Origin: Dissophora ornata
Lineage: Eukaryota > Mortierellomycota > Mortierellomycetes > Mortierellales > Mortierellaceae
Reading direction: 5' to 3'
Length of the DNA stretch: 33,705 bases
Assembly: GCA_025201705.1 (NCBI GenBank)
Contig: MU616846.1
Coordinates: forward strand, 3,242 to 36,946
In this document: one piece after another, positions 20,181-30,627 of the stretch
Position numbering within the stretch: position 1 is the stretch's first letter
Layout: each line of letters begins with the position of its first letter
Made by a program: the position numbers and the translations under genes
Notes under the pieces: model-generated
The model's database searches: none
Told to the model about the DNA's origin: nothing
Seen by the model: the letters and a program-made list of their open reading frames with translations, nothing else

Positions 20181-20369
20181 TTACAGGAGAATGGAGCCGG
20201 TGGGGACGTTCCTCATCGACTTTTGCATCGCCATCTCGAGGGCCTGTTCAACAGTCATGGTGTTGGTCTGGTTAGGACGCGTAGCCTGCATCGAAGAGCG
20301 AGGGGTCTGGGCTGGAGTCGAGGCAGCAGAGGTGGACTGGTTCTTGGACGAGCGCTTGAAGAAAGGCAT
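20181..20369 (-). CDS. TPRSSMQ-family small protein, MPFF type, right arm (62 aa)
   Basis: The partner of 4098-4286 in the inverted arm: the same MPFFKRSSKN start, TPRSSMQATRP core and EQALEMAMQKSM helix. The tail is RNVPTGSILL. It has Asn for Ser and Asn for Lys in the NQTNTM segment, and Val for Ala before EQ. Its 3' UTR (GTAACGAGGAAACCC and what follows) matches that of the left copy. It converges with the lipase, whose stop lies at 20034, and shares its promoter with 21244-21435. TATAAATA at 20511-20504 (-) is 135 bp upstream, with GCCAAGAA about 30 bp beyond it. Confidence 0.8.
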   Translation of the reverse strand: MPFFKRSSKNQSTSAASTPAQTPRSSMQATRPNQTNTMTVEQALEMAMQKSMRNVPTGSILL

Positions 20370-21243
20370 GGCTGAGGTTGTGTTGTAGGTTGGGTCGAGA
20401 GAGAGAGACTTGGATGTGTTGGTAGCTTGTAGGGATGCTGAAGTTGCTTGAGATGGCTTTGGTTGTGAGTGAAGAAAAATAAATGGCGAGGGAATCGAGG
20501 ACCTATTTATACGTGCGTTGAGAGACCATGTTTTCTATTCTTGGCAAACAAGTCGACTTGACAACGGCCAAGCAGCAAACGGAGAGCATGGGGAACATCG
20601 ACTTTTCCATCATCATATTCCAAAGCGATCGGGTGTCCTTTAGAGTGCAACACTGCTGCCGCTGCTGCTACACCGTGCACCCGCACCCGCAGCTGAAGTC
20701 AGTGGAGAATGAAAAATGAAAAAAAATGCCGCGCGCGGCATAACTCCCCGAATCCCCTCTTTTCCATTTCCGCCCCATGTATGGCGCGCTCTGAGTGCGG
20801 TGCCTGAAATGTTTTTTTTTGTCTTTGCCTGCGGGAGCTCTCAAACCTGCGGATGATGTCAAATTTGCTTATTTGCTCACCGTCCCTGTGTGTGTTTGCG
20901 CGACAAATATGGACATGAACATGGGAGCATCAAATGAAGAGTAAACCAAGCGTGCCAAGAATGGGCCACAATGCTTGTGCCGTGTAGGGAATCACCCTTC
21001 GACCCCCATTGGACCTTTTTGCATTGAACGTGTATGGACTTCCGCGGTTGCTTGGCAGTTTTGCTAGGCATTCTTTCTACTTCCCGTGTATAAATACACT
21101 CGCCTGCCCCGCACATTCTGCATTCTTCACTCTCAAAGCAACTCAACAAAAGCAAGCAACCAAGCAAGCGAACAAGCAATCCCACAAAACAACCAACCAA
21201 TCCTTCCGCTACTATTACCACCAAATCCAACAACAAACCAACC
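20370..21243. promoter_or_regulatory. Shared bidirectional promoter, right pair
   Basis: TATA boxes are at 20504-20511 (-) and 21089-21096 (+). GCCAAG-type sites at 20540-20545, 20567-20572, 20954-20959 and 21051-21056 correspond one-to-one, in reversed orientation, to the four in the left promoter. The TGACATCA block (on the minus strand near 20860) and the GC-rich block near 20670-20695 are also kept. Confidence 0.72.
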
Positions 21244-21435
21244 ATGTCGCTCTTCAAGTCCAACAAGAACAAGACCTCCTCTGCTGCCACGACCCCAGCT
21301 CAGACCCCCCGCTCCTCGATGCAAGGTTCCCGACCTGGCCAGATTGTTGCTGGCACGATGACCCGCGAACAGGCCATCGAGATGGCTATGGAAAAATCCG
21401 TGAGAGTCGTCCCTGTCAACGCCTTCATTCGATAA
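21244..21435 (+). CDS. TPRSSMQ-family small protein, MSLF type, right arm (63 aa)
   Basis: The partner of 3067-3252. It is identical through MSLFKSNKNK, SSAATTPAQ, TPRSSMQGSRP and MTREQAIEMA, then has MEKSVRVVPVNAFIR. The tail and 3' flank differ from the left copy, so the duplication boundary or a later gene-end change lies at this point. The start is 148 bp after the last base of TATAAATA. It is head-to-head with 20181-20369. There are no known domains; only the family order supports it, but the conserved frame against diverged third positions argues that it is translated. Confidence 0.8.
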   Translation: MSLFKSNKNKTSSAATTPAQTPRSSMQGSRPGQIVAGTMTREQAIEMAMEKSVRVVPVNAFIR

Positions 21436-22865
21436 GAACGACTCTACTCAGGTAACTCCTTTCCAGGGTCCACAAGATCAAACCCCCCCCGGCATTCTCT
21501 CAGCATTCTCGGCATTCTCTCATTTGTAAAACATAACCCCGCATCACAAATAAAAATAATTGTTCTTTGTAGTCAAAGAAACTGTTACCTACATAAACCC
21601 TGAGCTGTGTAAGTCTAGAGTCGATTTATTGGTGAATGCGATTTTATTGAAAACGCGATTACGAGTGGTTGAAGCGATATGCAGAAAGTAGACTATTCTT
21701 TGGAATTTCTTGCCTCTGAGGACGTCTGAGAGCGTGGAAGGATGGTATGATTATTTACTTTGGGCTTTGATATGAGTTCGTTTTTGGCAGAGGTTCTCGA
21801 AAAACATAAAGCTACTGTCACTGTTGGAATGGTTGATGTGAAATCTGGCGGGAAGTTAGGACTTCCTGCTTGATAAGACAAATTACTATAGCTTTTCTTG
21901 TCTTCCCCATTGATTCGATCAGGGGCACTCTCAGTGGGGTGCTGGATGTACCTATTTCATCTCAGCCAAAGGGGTTTGTTTTACAAGGCATACGAGCCGC
22001 GCCTGAGCTGAAAATGTTCTATGTCTGAGCAAGGGCATGTTTGGGTAGGTCTCCTTGTTTTTTTTTGTCTCGGCAAATGATTAGACTTGACGCGATCTGG
22101 CGTTCAAATGCAAATTGGGGTCGTGGGAGACGAAGACGAGGCTGGTTGGTTGGGCTAAAGACTAGGTTGGTCCATGCATTTCGGTTCTTAAAATTTGGAT
22201 AGAAATGTTCTTGCTAAAAATACGAAGGTGAAAAAGAGGATGAGTCCAATCAACCAGCGGGGTTCTGTTTCATGGCACTGTCCTTTTGATCGCGTTCAGT
22301 ATCGTCAGCAGCTATTCGTGTTCACATCACTCTTTCCAATAGAAAATACGAAGAAAGGATCAAGTGCGATTGAGTCATAATAGTCAGCGCCTTCCTTCTC
22401 GAAGTCCAGAAACGCGATTACATACTACGCGGGACTCGAATGTGCGAGGGAAGAAAAAGAAAGACACTCCGTTGATGAAGGGGCTTAGTTCGAGAAGAAG
22501 ATGTTTGTTTCTACGAGACATGCAGCCATGCATTGATGCATCGTGTACATTTATGTTCCCATCCGCATTCAAAATAAACAGTTCGTCGCATGAAATGAAA
22601 TTCACACTCCACAAAGGATTAATCCAGCGAAGCCGTGCGCGCTTTTAATTCTGTCTCCGATTCTCTTAACCGCGCCTTTTGTTGCTTTCTCTTCCTCCCT
22701 TCCTCGACGGCTTTGCCAAGCGGATCGATCTATGCAATCGGTCAGGCACCATGATTTTATAACTGCGCATAACCAAACTGGTAAGACCCTCCCACAACCC
22801 AGAGTTTTGCTGCCGGCTAAGTAATTTGGTATTCGTAGCCTTTGCACTGACGATCTGACTCTCTC
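21436..22865. other. Gene-poor stretch, no gene seen
   Basis: It begins with the 3' flank of the small gene (a C-run near 21482, AATAAAAATAA near 21549). No frame has domains or convincing splice partners. The stretch could be eroded remains of genes. Confidence 0.4.
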
Positions 22866-23632
22866 ATGTCTTGTCGTTCGAGAAACACCTCGAATACGTT
22901 CTCGGTCAAGATTTCCTTGAGAGTAACCGTCGAAAACTTTAAGCAAGGCATCAAGGTCAGTTTCTACCGTTGAATGATACAGCCTCAAAGCAGCTAACGC
23001 TCTGGCATGTCTCGATCCCGAGGATAGACAAGACTCCACCATCACGATAAAGGCCAGAAGATACGAGGGAACTAAACAACCCAAAGAACACCTTTACAAG
23101 CTGTTCCCTGAAAGTCCTGATGACGATACGTATATCATCGTCCAACTACCACCGCGAAGTATGTCTTTAGCTCTTGATGAACTGATCGTGGATGTTTTCT
23201 CTGAAGGTTTTCTAACGGCGCACACCCATATCCAGTTGTCTATTACTAATGTCCGTGCTCGGTGCCTCTCAACTGGCATTGTTTGATTTTCTACTTCACT
23301 CTGGTTTTGTTCCTAACTGTTTTTCTAGATCAGACAGAAACAACAGGTGGCTTTATCTACCATGGTTTATTTACGTCAGAGCATTAGTCTGTTTTCAACG
23401 GGCTTAACGGGTACCGCTCGCTTGCTCCTGGCGATGCTGTGCCACTGAAGGGTCGCAACTTCACGAGCAATGTGGAGAAGACTCTTGGGGGGATCCGACT
23501 TCGTCTGGTTTTCACATGCTCATCGGTGGCGGAGCTCCTGGTATACTGATAACCATTGAGGAATCAGAACTGAGGTGGCGACATGGATCAAAACTCATGA
23601 ATCCTTCAAGGAGCTCCTGGGATATGTGTATG
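22866..23632 (+). pseudogene. Decayed Crinkler (CRN)-type gene
   Basis: Pieces of the ubiquitin-like CRN N-terminal domain appear in order but in three different frames: FSVKI and TVENFKQGIK after the ATG at 22866, then LTLWHVSIP at 22994-23020, then KLFPESPDDDTYIIVQLPP at 23098-23154. Stops and frameshifts separate them. Further on, GGGAPGI at 23526-23546 looks like the start of a P-loop that has lost its GKT/S, and 23576-23632 reads VATWIKTHESFKELLGYVY, which resembles a downstream CRN/NTPase segment. CRN proteins are modular effector-like proteins of oomycetes and of Mortierella/Glomeromycotina fungi. With at least two shifts and several stops, no product is expected. The 3' limit is uncertain; weakly protein-like frames continue to about 24300. 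Confidence 0.7.
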
Positions 23633-25778
23633 TCGTCTTCCATTCTCGTTTCTTTATTAAAAGAAATAACTGTTTAATCTGTAGTCTGGGGTTCTTGATG
23701 TCGCTTGATAGTGAATTCGCATCTATTCCCTTATGAAGGTTGGCTGTTGCCGCTGCTTCGGATCGCAATGGGAACAATGCCACGTTCCTCCTGCAGGATG
23801 TCTGTGCTAATTTAAGGTGCGTTGCCACGTTTTTTTTGAAATCTTCACGCAGGGTCTCATTTGTTTTTAGCCACGGCGATAGTTCTTCCCACTTTTCCCC
23901 AGTGCATTTGGTTCCTGTCGACGACAAACATATCCCACTCATAGGAAAGTACGGCGTTCACTGCCAAGAATATTCTCGGATACCCTGAGAACACTTCTTT
24001 ACCCTCAATCCCGGTTCCTTATATGCACTCTTGCCTGATGCCCTAGAAAGTAGCACTACGGCATATCGGGGTACGGCTACGTGTATCAGAGAGTCGCTCG
24101 TCAAGAGGTACGACGCCGCGGGTCTTGTTTACGCCAACAAATATCATGGTGCCCGAGTCATGGGGACATTTTCCCTCTTTCGAACAACGGCTCGGCTACG
24201 TTCTTTATCCGTTATCGAGGGACAAATCCCCAACTTGTGTACGACGCGATAGCGACGTGGGTGCACATGGCATCCCGTTCACGCACTTGAGTAGCCATGG
24301 CCATTTGAGCGAATGATGGGCGATGATATTGCCGCAATTTCTCCATGAGGAGTCAGTCAGAACCGGATCTGAGCAGACCCGGAATACCCGAGTGAACAAG
24401 TAAAAGGGTCTCGCCCTTAGTTCCTGGATGCTCATCACGCACCAAAAGATGGCTTGCCAATAAATGTCCATGGCCACGACGATAGGTGAAGACGAAGCAC
24501 CAGCCAATTAGAGCCGAGTATTCAGAAACGTGCTGAAGTGAAAAAATAAATAAACGCTTTGATGTGTTGCGTGTGAGAACAAATGGGATAGACAATAAAG
24601 GGCTTGACGGAGAATCAAAGGAGTGTCAAGGACAATGACAGTGGACAGGTTGGGTTTTACCCCCCCTCTCAAGCAAAAAACACCATTCCGATGGCTACAA
24701 AAAGGAGCGAGACGCCTTGACAAGGAATTGGTCGTTGTTGAATTTCAACAAAAAGGCAGTCAATTTTCTAGGATGCCTCTTTTGAATAGATCAGGAACGG
24801 TGGTTGAAGAGCTTCATGTGCCTGAAGGAGCAAGGAGTCGGAGCGTGCCAGGCGGATGTGAGAGTCGGGAGGGGAAATAACAAACCTTGCTTGTGACAAA
24901 ACACTCCCAAAAAAGTGCTACACAAAAGATCCACATCTCTGGATCTACTCGCAGCAGCTAATAAAATAGTTGCGGCTGTTTTTTCTGCTCTTCATTTTCT
25001 CCTCTTCCTTTCGATCTCCTTGCCTTTTCTCCTTCCTCTTACGTCTTTCGATTACACAGCGCCTGCATCAGTGCAATCGAGGCTCTACATCCTACAGACT
25101 GAAAGACTAGCAGATCACCAGGACAGGGACTTGTTTACTGAATTGGATAAGCTTCTCGAGGAACGCCCGCGATCTTTTTATTCATAAGCAGGGACGCACC
25201 AAGCAGAAAAAGACAAAGACGATAAGCCTGGGTAAGGGGATTTTAATTCGATTAATCGGCACTGCACGCAAGTGGTGGTGTCGCACAGCTGGGGCCTGTA
25301 GCCAAGAGTTGAGCGATTTTATTCGGAAGCTTTGGCTTCTTAATGTATTTTTACATGGATCCAAACGGACCGATGGGCGATGGGCGATAGCGATTTTTTT
25401 TTTTGAGTTGCAGCGCCCAGTAGTGTTTCTCGCTCTTTTGTCATACTTTCAACAGCACCAAATAACACTTTGTCTCCTGATTCCTTCATTCGAATCGCCT
25501 CACTTTCTCACAGCCCACCCCTGTTTCCGCATTCCTCCAACTCCATCAGCGAGGAGACACGGAAGCATCAGACCCACTGCAGTATTCGTCCCTCGATCGC
25601 AGTCGATCTGCACCAAGCAACTGGACGGCACACCTCGTACTAGAATTTCAAAACCCCAGGACGTTTCCTAGTTCAGCTTGCATACCCTGCACTTCCAGCA
25701 AGCACAGTGTCTCGCCGGTTGGAATAGATCTCTTCACTACAATTTTTCTCTGTCAAGCACCCAGTACAGAGAAAAATC
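23633..25778. other. Gene-poor stretch and upstream region of the bHLH gene
   Basis: The left part up to about 24300 may contain more of the decayed Crinkler gene. From about 24950 the plus strand becomes pyrimidine-rich, like a fungal promoter and leader; the leader of the bHLH gene probably lies in 25440-25778. A short frame ending at 25187 is protein-like only at its end and is not called. Confidence 0.4.
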
Positions 25779-26156
25779 ATGTCGTTCAACTTTGACGGCT
25801 CGTTCAATTTGGATCCGACCGGGTTGGAGCTTTCACTAAACGACTTTTCGTTTGATCCAACGCAGCAGCAGCAGCAGCAGCAACAACAACAGCAACAGCA
25901 GCAGCACCAACAGGATCAACATAGGGAGCTTCATCATCTACTCCTCCAGGGCGACCACGCAAATAGCACAACCCAAGTAGAGTCAATGGACGATGAGTCC
26001 TCATCGAGAGGATATGACTTCCACCCCTCCGCGCTGAGTTCCGACATGTTGATTTCTGCCTCTGCCTCAACCACACCCATTTTCCCGGTCAATCCTGATA
26101 AGATCAACTTGATGAACAGTTCAATACAACATCAGTTGCAGCAACAGATGTTGTTG

Positions 26157-26194
<38 letters not shown>

Positions 26195-29100
26195 ACAAAT
26201 ACAGCAGCAGCAACAGACACAGTCAATACCGGCCTCTCAGCACGACCAACTGCTCACCCCAGCAGGCAGCGAGTACTACTCTACAGATTACACGCAATAT
26301 ATGTCGCCGCTAACGGTCCAGCCCGATTCATCGGACGCGGCCATGGTGATCACTGATCAGTTCGAAGACGACGAGGTAAGCATTTTATATCTGACCCCCT
26401 TTAGACTTTATCCAGGCTCCGACAGCTTCTCTTGGTTTTTAGCTTCCTGCTCCCATTCCACTCAACCCAGTCCATTGGGTGTGGGTTCCTGGAAAGCATG
26501 GGAGCTGTCCAGCCGCCACTGGATCTCCTATTTCTCACAATGCGATGCTTCATAAGCTTCTGAGCGTTTGCTTGCTTCCATGGCGTCTGGATCATGAACT
26601 GACTTGGTTGAAATTGAACGCAAACATTCCTTTCTACTGATAGGTTTTCTTTACTCCATTGATTTCGCCCGCGATGACACCATCCCATCCATACTCGAAC
26701 CTTCCTCACGCCCTATCTACAGCCAACGAGATTTTCTCTCCTCTCACTTCTCCCGCGCTGCAACCGCACCGGACATCCATCGACTACCTTTCCTTTTCTG
26801 GCCAGAATTTTGCATTGCCAACTCAGTTCCATCAGGCGCAACAGCAACAACTTCAACATCAACTGCACCAGCTTCAATCTCAGCCGCAGCCTGAATTGGT
26901 GCAGAATCAGCAGCAGCAGCAGCAACAAATCCAGACGTCGCAGGTTTTCAGCAGCAACCAGACACGGATAGATGCAAAGAGCCCCGCTCTCAACTCTCAG
27001 CGGCCATCGATAAAGCGGAAGACGACCGTGGAACGCGCCAGCAATGCAATGAACCCAACAACCCCCCGTACCGCAGGACCTGTCCGAGGTTCTCTCACAA
27101 AGAGCTCGCCAGCGCTGCGACCACTGACCAACCCCATGTCCCCGGCCACGCTCCGGAAACAACAGGCCAGTCGAGGCAGATCCTCGTCTATCGCGCCATC
27201 CTCTCCACTCATTATGCACTTCCCCACAAGTCGTCCCAACCCATCACCATTGCTGATCTCGACTTCGCAGCCAATGTCCCAGGCATCGCAGGTGTCTCCT
27301 TCACCGCGGTTGGTGACAAATATGCACCATTTATCGATGATGCCCATGTCGCCAATGTGCCCCATCAGTGCGCCCAATGGGTCGAAGAGTCCTGCTATAT
27401 TTGCGCTTCCAGCGTCGTCTATGATGCCGCCACCTAGTTCGCCCATGATTCTACCGTCCGCATCGCAGATGAATAATACCCCAAGGCAACGCAGCCTTAT
27501 TCAACAACATCAACCGATCCAGGTTCAGAGCCAGCATCAGCTTTCGATCCATCAACCTATCTCACCGGGCCAAGCCTCGCCTGCATTGCAACCCAAGGCC
27601 GAAGGCAATGGCACTTCTCCAGCGTTCACGCCATCGACCTCAGATAAAATTGATGCGGCTTTTGGTATCACGAATTCTGCTACCGCCTCTGCATCGTCGG
27701 AAGGAACTCTAAAGTCCGCCCTTGCTCCCGTCACGCCTGCATCGCTTATGAATCTGGGCGCGGGGTCTGGGACTGAATCGACGCCCACATCTCCTAAATT
27801 TGGAGTCCATGCAAAGTCGAAACCTCCGACCGATGCAGCATCGACTGTTTCCACTAGTTCGAAATCCTCCTCAGCATCGCAGAAACGGGGAACAAAACGT
27901 CAGGCGAACGGGGATTCATCGCCAGCATCAGGAACTTTGGCACCTGGTACGCCTCGTCAGCTGGCTATGACGCCTGGAACGCCAAGCCAATATATGCCCC
28001 CACCGCCACCAAATGGATTTGCATTAATCTCACCGGCTTTGAAGCCTACGATGATGCCACAGCATCGCAACAGCATCTCCATGCTGGTTTCGCCACGATT
28101 GCAGCCTCAGCTCGTCTCGCCTAGCTTGAAGCCTTGGCTGCCTGGAGGTATGATGCCACGTTTGTTCTGTCTGATTTTGGTCGCCTTGATTAGAGATTTA
28201 AGGCTAACAGAGGCATTCGTCTTTTATTTCTTATCATTGCATTTATCATAGTGTCTACAACGGAGGCCATGGCCCGCTTGGCTAACAAGTCCAACTACCA
28301 AAACATACTTGATGGCGACCACACGTAAGTCCGAATGACAGCATTTTTATTGGGCATGCAGTCGATTTATTCAAGAAACTAAATCGCCAACCTCTCTTCT
28401 ACAGTGCTTTAGGATTATCCTACAACACTGATCTACATTCCGGCATCGAGCTCCGTCGGACCTCACACAAAGCCGCGGAGCAGAAGCGTCGTGACTCGCT
28501 CAAACACTGCTTCGACGACCTCCGTCATATGATCCCCAACATTCAGGAGAAGTCGCCCTCCAAGGTCTTCCTCCTCAAAAAATCCTTTGACTTTATCTGC
28601 AACCTGAAATCAGAGGTTGCGAAACGGGACCTGGAGTTGGCACGTCTGAAAGTCCAGCACGAGTTTATGACGAATGCCATGCAGGCTTGGATGGCCACCT
28701 TGCCAGACGACAGTCCGTTTAAGCAGAGTACATTTGGCAATGCAGGTGATGGTGAGAAAGGGTTGTTAGAGTCGTGGACAATAGCTGAGGGTGAAATCAA
28801 GAAGGCCACCACCAAGGAGGAGGATGCAGCAGCTAGAGCGGCGGAGATGGCAGAGATGAGTGCTGCGGCTGTAGAGGCTGCAAGGACTCAGCCGGGTGGA
28901 CAAAACAAGGGCGGCAAGGAAAGTCTGGCGGATGGCGAGGACAGTGATGATGAAGGACCTGTTACACCCAAGAGTAACAGCAAAAAGTCTGGATCAAAAA
29001 CTGGGTCGTCTTCCAAGAGAAATGGTGGAGGAAAGAGGTCGAATAAGAGCGGAACAGCTTCTGCTCCTGCTGGGAGTTCCGCTCTGTTGAATGGATCGCA

Positions 29101-29230
29101 GAAGAACCAGACTGCAGAGGGTAGTGGAACTCTCTCGAACAGGTCGAGCGACGATGACGACGACGACGACAATGACGACGACGAGGCAGAGGACCAGGAG
29201 ATGACGGATGCCACTGCGGTCAATACATAA
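25779..29230 (+). CDS. bHLH transcription factor with polyglutamine tracts, 999 aa, four exons
   Basis: Nuclear DNA-binding protein, expected to bind E-boxes (CANNTG) as a dimer. Exons are 25779-26375, 26644-28147, 28252-28324 and 28405-29230, all phase-consistent. The bHLH spans about residues 742-805: the basic part RRTSHKAAEQKRRDSL has His 746, Glu 750 and Arg 754 in the His-Glu-Arg pattern of Myc/Max-type (group B) factors; helix 1 is KHCFDDLRHMIP and helix 2 begins PSKVFLLKKSFDFI. A helical stretch with leucines follows and could extend the dimer interface. The first 700 residues are low complexity: two polyQ tracts, many Ser/Pro and SPxL-like repeats (TPLISPAMTP, SPALxP), probably activation regions. 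The C-terminus is basic (Ser/Lys-rich), then acidic with an Asp run. No close named relative is assigned. Confidence 0.88.
25863..25904 (+). repeat. CAG/CAA tract, polyQ 1
   Basis: Fourteen Gln codons (six CAG, then mixed CAA/CAG), followed by His and more Gln. The mixed codons make it less prone to slippage than pure CAG. Confidence 0.95.
26157..26216 (+). repeat. CAG/CAA tract, polyQ 2
   Basis: Fourteen Gln codons, one Ile codon (ATA at 26199), then five Gln codons, in the same exon as the first tract. Confidence 0.95.
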
Positions 29231-29968
29231 GCATAAAGGTGTAATCTAGATAGAGCATGCGCCATTCACTTGTAATACTACCACATGTCGCACACCATAT
29301 TATGCCACCAGCTGTGGTTACTATTGTCTTGCTGATGGTTCAGATATCCAATTCACACTGGAAACACCAACTCAAATGGTCAGCGCACTGACCCATACAG
29401 CTCCGAAATGCCTCGCTCCACTTGGACCTGTCGATAGTTTTGACAGGCGAACTTTCGACTCCGCTGGTGCTGGAGGGTACAGGGTAGCTCTACGATCTAC
29501 GAGTCTTGGGATGACGGACATCACTTACAAGATGCCTTCCCCACGCGTTACTGACACTCTACTTTCTACAGGGGTGCGCTTTACACGGCTCAGATACAGG
29601 ATGCCTACACAGTTCTACACTGCTGTACACGCCATGCCTGAATGCTTTCGATCAATAATTGGTGGTAAAAAAGAAACAGAGACAATTGTATTTTCCCCTG
29701 CATGCGAACTTCACTTTTGAGCCATGGCCCCCACCGACGTCAGTGAATTCTGGGTGATTTAATACGCAATCTCTGTTTCGCTCGTTCTTCATTCCTCGAT
29801 ATCCACCACTACTCTGCTATTCCATATTGCCGCGAGAAAGACGTCGATCGAGCCTCCGTGTCTGCTCATCAACATAACCAAGGAGCCGAAAGTCACCGTA
29901 TTACCCAAGAGAGTGCCAGCTTGCCCCCCCATCCCCCCAAGACTACCGTTGAAGATCCTTTTCCTGTC
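29231..29968. other. Intergenic, no gene seen
   Basis: 3' flank of the bHLH gene and upstream region of the cysteine-rich gene. A plus-strand frame at 29376-29720 has no domain. GACGTCAG, a CRE-like element, lies near 29738-29745. Confidence 0.45.
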
Positions 29969-30229
29969 ATGTTCTTGCGACAAAAGTTGGCTGCGGCCTT
30001 GCTCCTACTAGCGATTGCACCAAGCCCAGCATTCGGTGGCCTCATAACGTATGCAGTATGCCAATCATACTGCAACGTACTTGCAGTCGGGTGTTACACG
30101 TTTTTCGGATTCACGTTTGGAACTATCACAGTTGGATTGGGCACGCCATTGGTAATTCTAGGCTGCAACGCAATGCTGGGCACCTGTATGTCCACCTGCA
30201 TTTTACTGGGGTTTACGCCGACTCCATGA
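29969..30229 (+). CDS. Small cysteine-rich secreted protein, 86 aa
   Basis: It starts MFLRQKLAAALLLLAIAPS, a signal peptide with a likely cut near AFG. The mature part has six spaced Cys residues: the pattern CQSYC, then GCYTFFGFTFGT, then GCNAMLGTC and STC, ending FTPTP. This CQxxC / CY..GFTFGT / CN...GTC.xxC arrangement occurs in a widespread family of small fungal secreted proteins often labelled zygote-specific class V copy B-like; the function is unknown. The hydrophobic Gly/Leu-rich spacers between Cys could bury in a small disulfide-bonded fold. An upstream in-frame ATG at 29858 would add 37 residues before the signal peptide and is rejected. It is a single exon. Confidence 0.72.
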   Translation: MFLRQKLAAALLLLAIAPSPAFGGLITYAVCQSYCNVLAVGCYTFFGFTFGTITVGLGTPLVILGCNAMLGTCMSTCILLGFTPTP

Positions 30230-30627
30230 TCGTCAAATGTACAGCAGACCAGACCTGAGAGAGCATCGAATGCGTGGGTGCGAAAATAAAAGTCATGCAA
30301 ATCCTTCCAGATCGCATTGACCCTTACTGTTTATCACCTCATTCTCGAACGCAATATTTCAGGCGCATAGCCCCTCGCACAATCATCACTGAGCAACTCC
30401 AGTTCCTCGCCACTACCCACCCAGACAAAGGCACCGCACTGAAAGTGTGGCTAGAGCTGGCCGACGAGCTCACCAGCATCCAGGCTTTTGGTCCTTTGAA
30501 AAGCTGATAAAGTCAAAAGACTTTTATATGAAGTAACAAAATTGGCGGCGCTTGAGGGGCGTGCATCCTTATCCTAAAGTCTCTGCGCGCAAACTGTAGT
30601 TCAGCCTTTGTTCTTGTCAACACCCCC
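30230..30627. other. Intergenic, no gene seen
   Basis: A frame with ATG at 30295 and stop at 30507 (70 aa) is the only candidate, with no domain and no visible promoter. It may be 3' UTR of the cysteine-rich gene or leader of the next gene. Confidence 0.4.

Larger units (their letters stand above)
20081..21435. repeat. Right arm of the ~1.3-kb inverted duplication
   Basis: Reverse-complement copy of 3067-4380: MPFF-type gene (-) with its 3' UTR, shared promoter, MSLF-type gene (+). Differences are scattered substitutions and short indels, such as an extra GCTTGGTT near 21160, and the segment around 20730-20790 is poorly matched. Both genes remain open, so the copies are probably both in use. 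Confidence 0.88.

Noticed and set aside
3067..21435. Composite transposon flanked by inverted repeats
   Set aside because: There is no transposase, no terminal target-site duplication I can see, and the arms are ordinary genes with promoters.
25804..26076. Minus-strand frame rich in Ala/Val opposite the polyQ region
   Set aside because: It is a shadow of CAG/CAA codons read in reverse.
29376..29720. 114-residue plus-strand frame
   Set aside because: No domain, splice partner or promoter; composition looks random.
30295..30507. 70-residue frame between the cysteine-rich gene and CCDC174
   Set aside because: Only its end looks protein-like; no promoter or homologue recognised.
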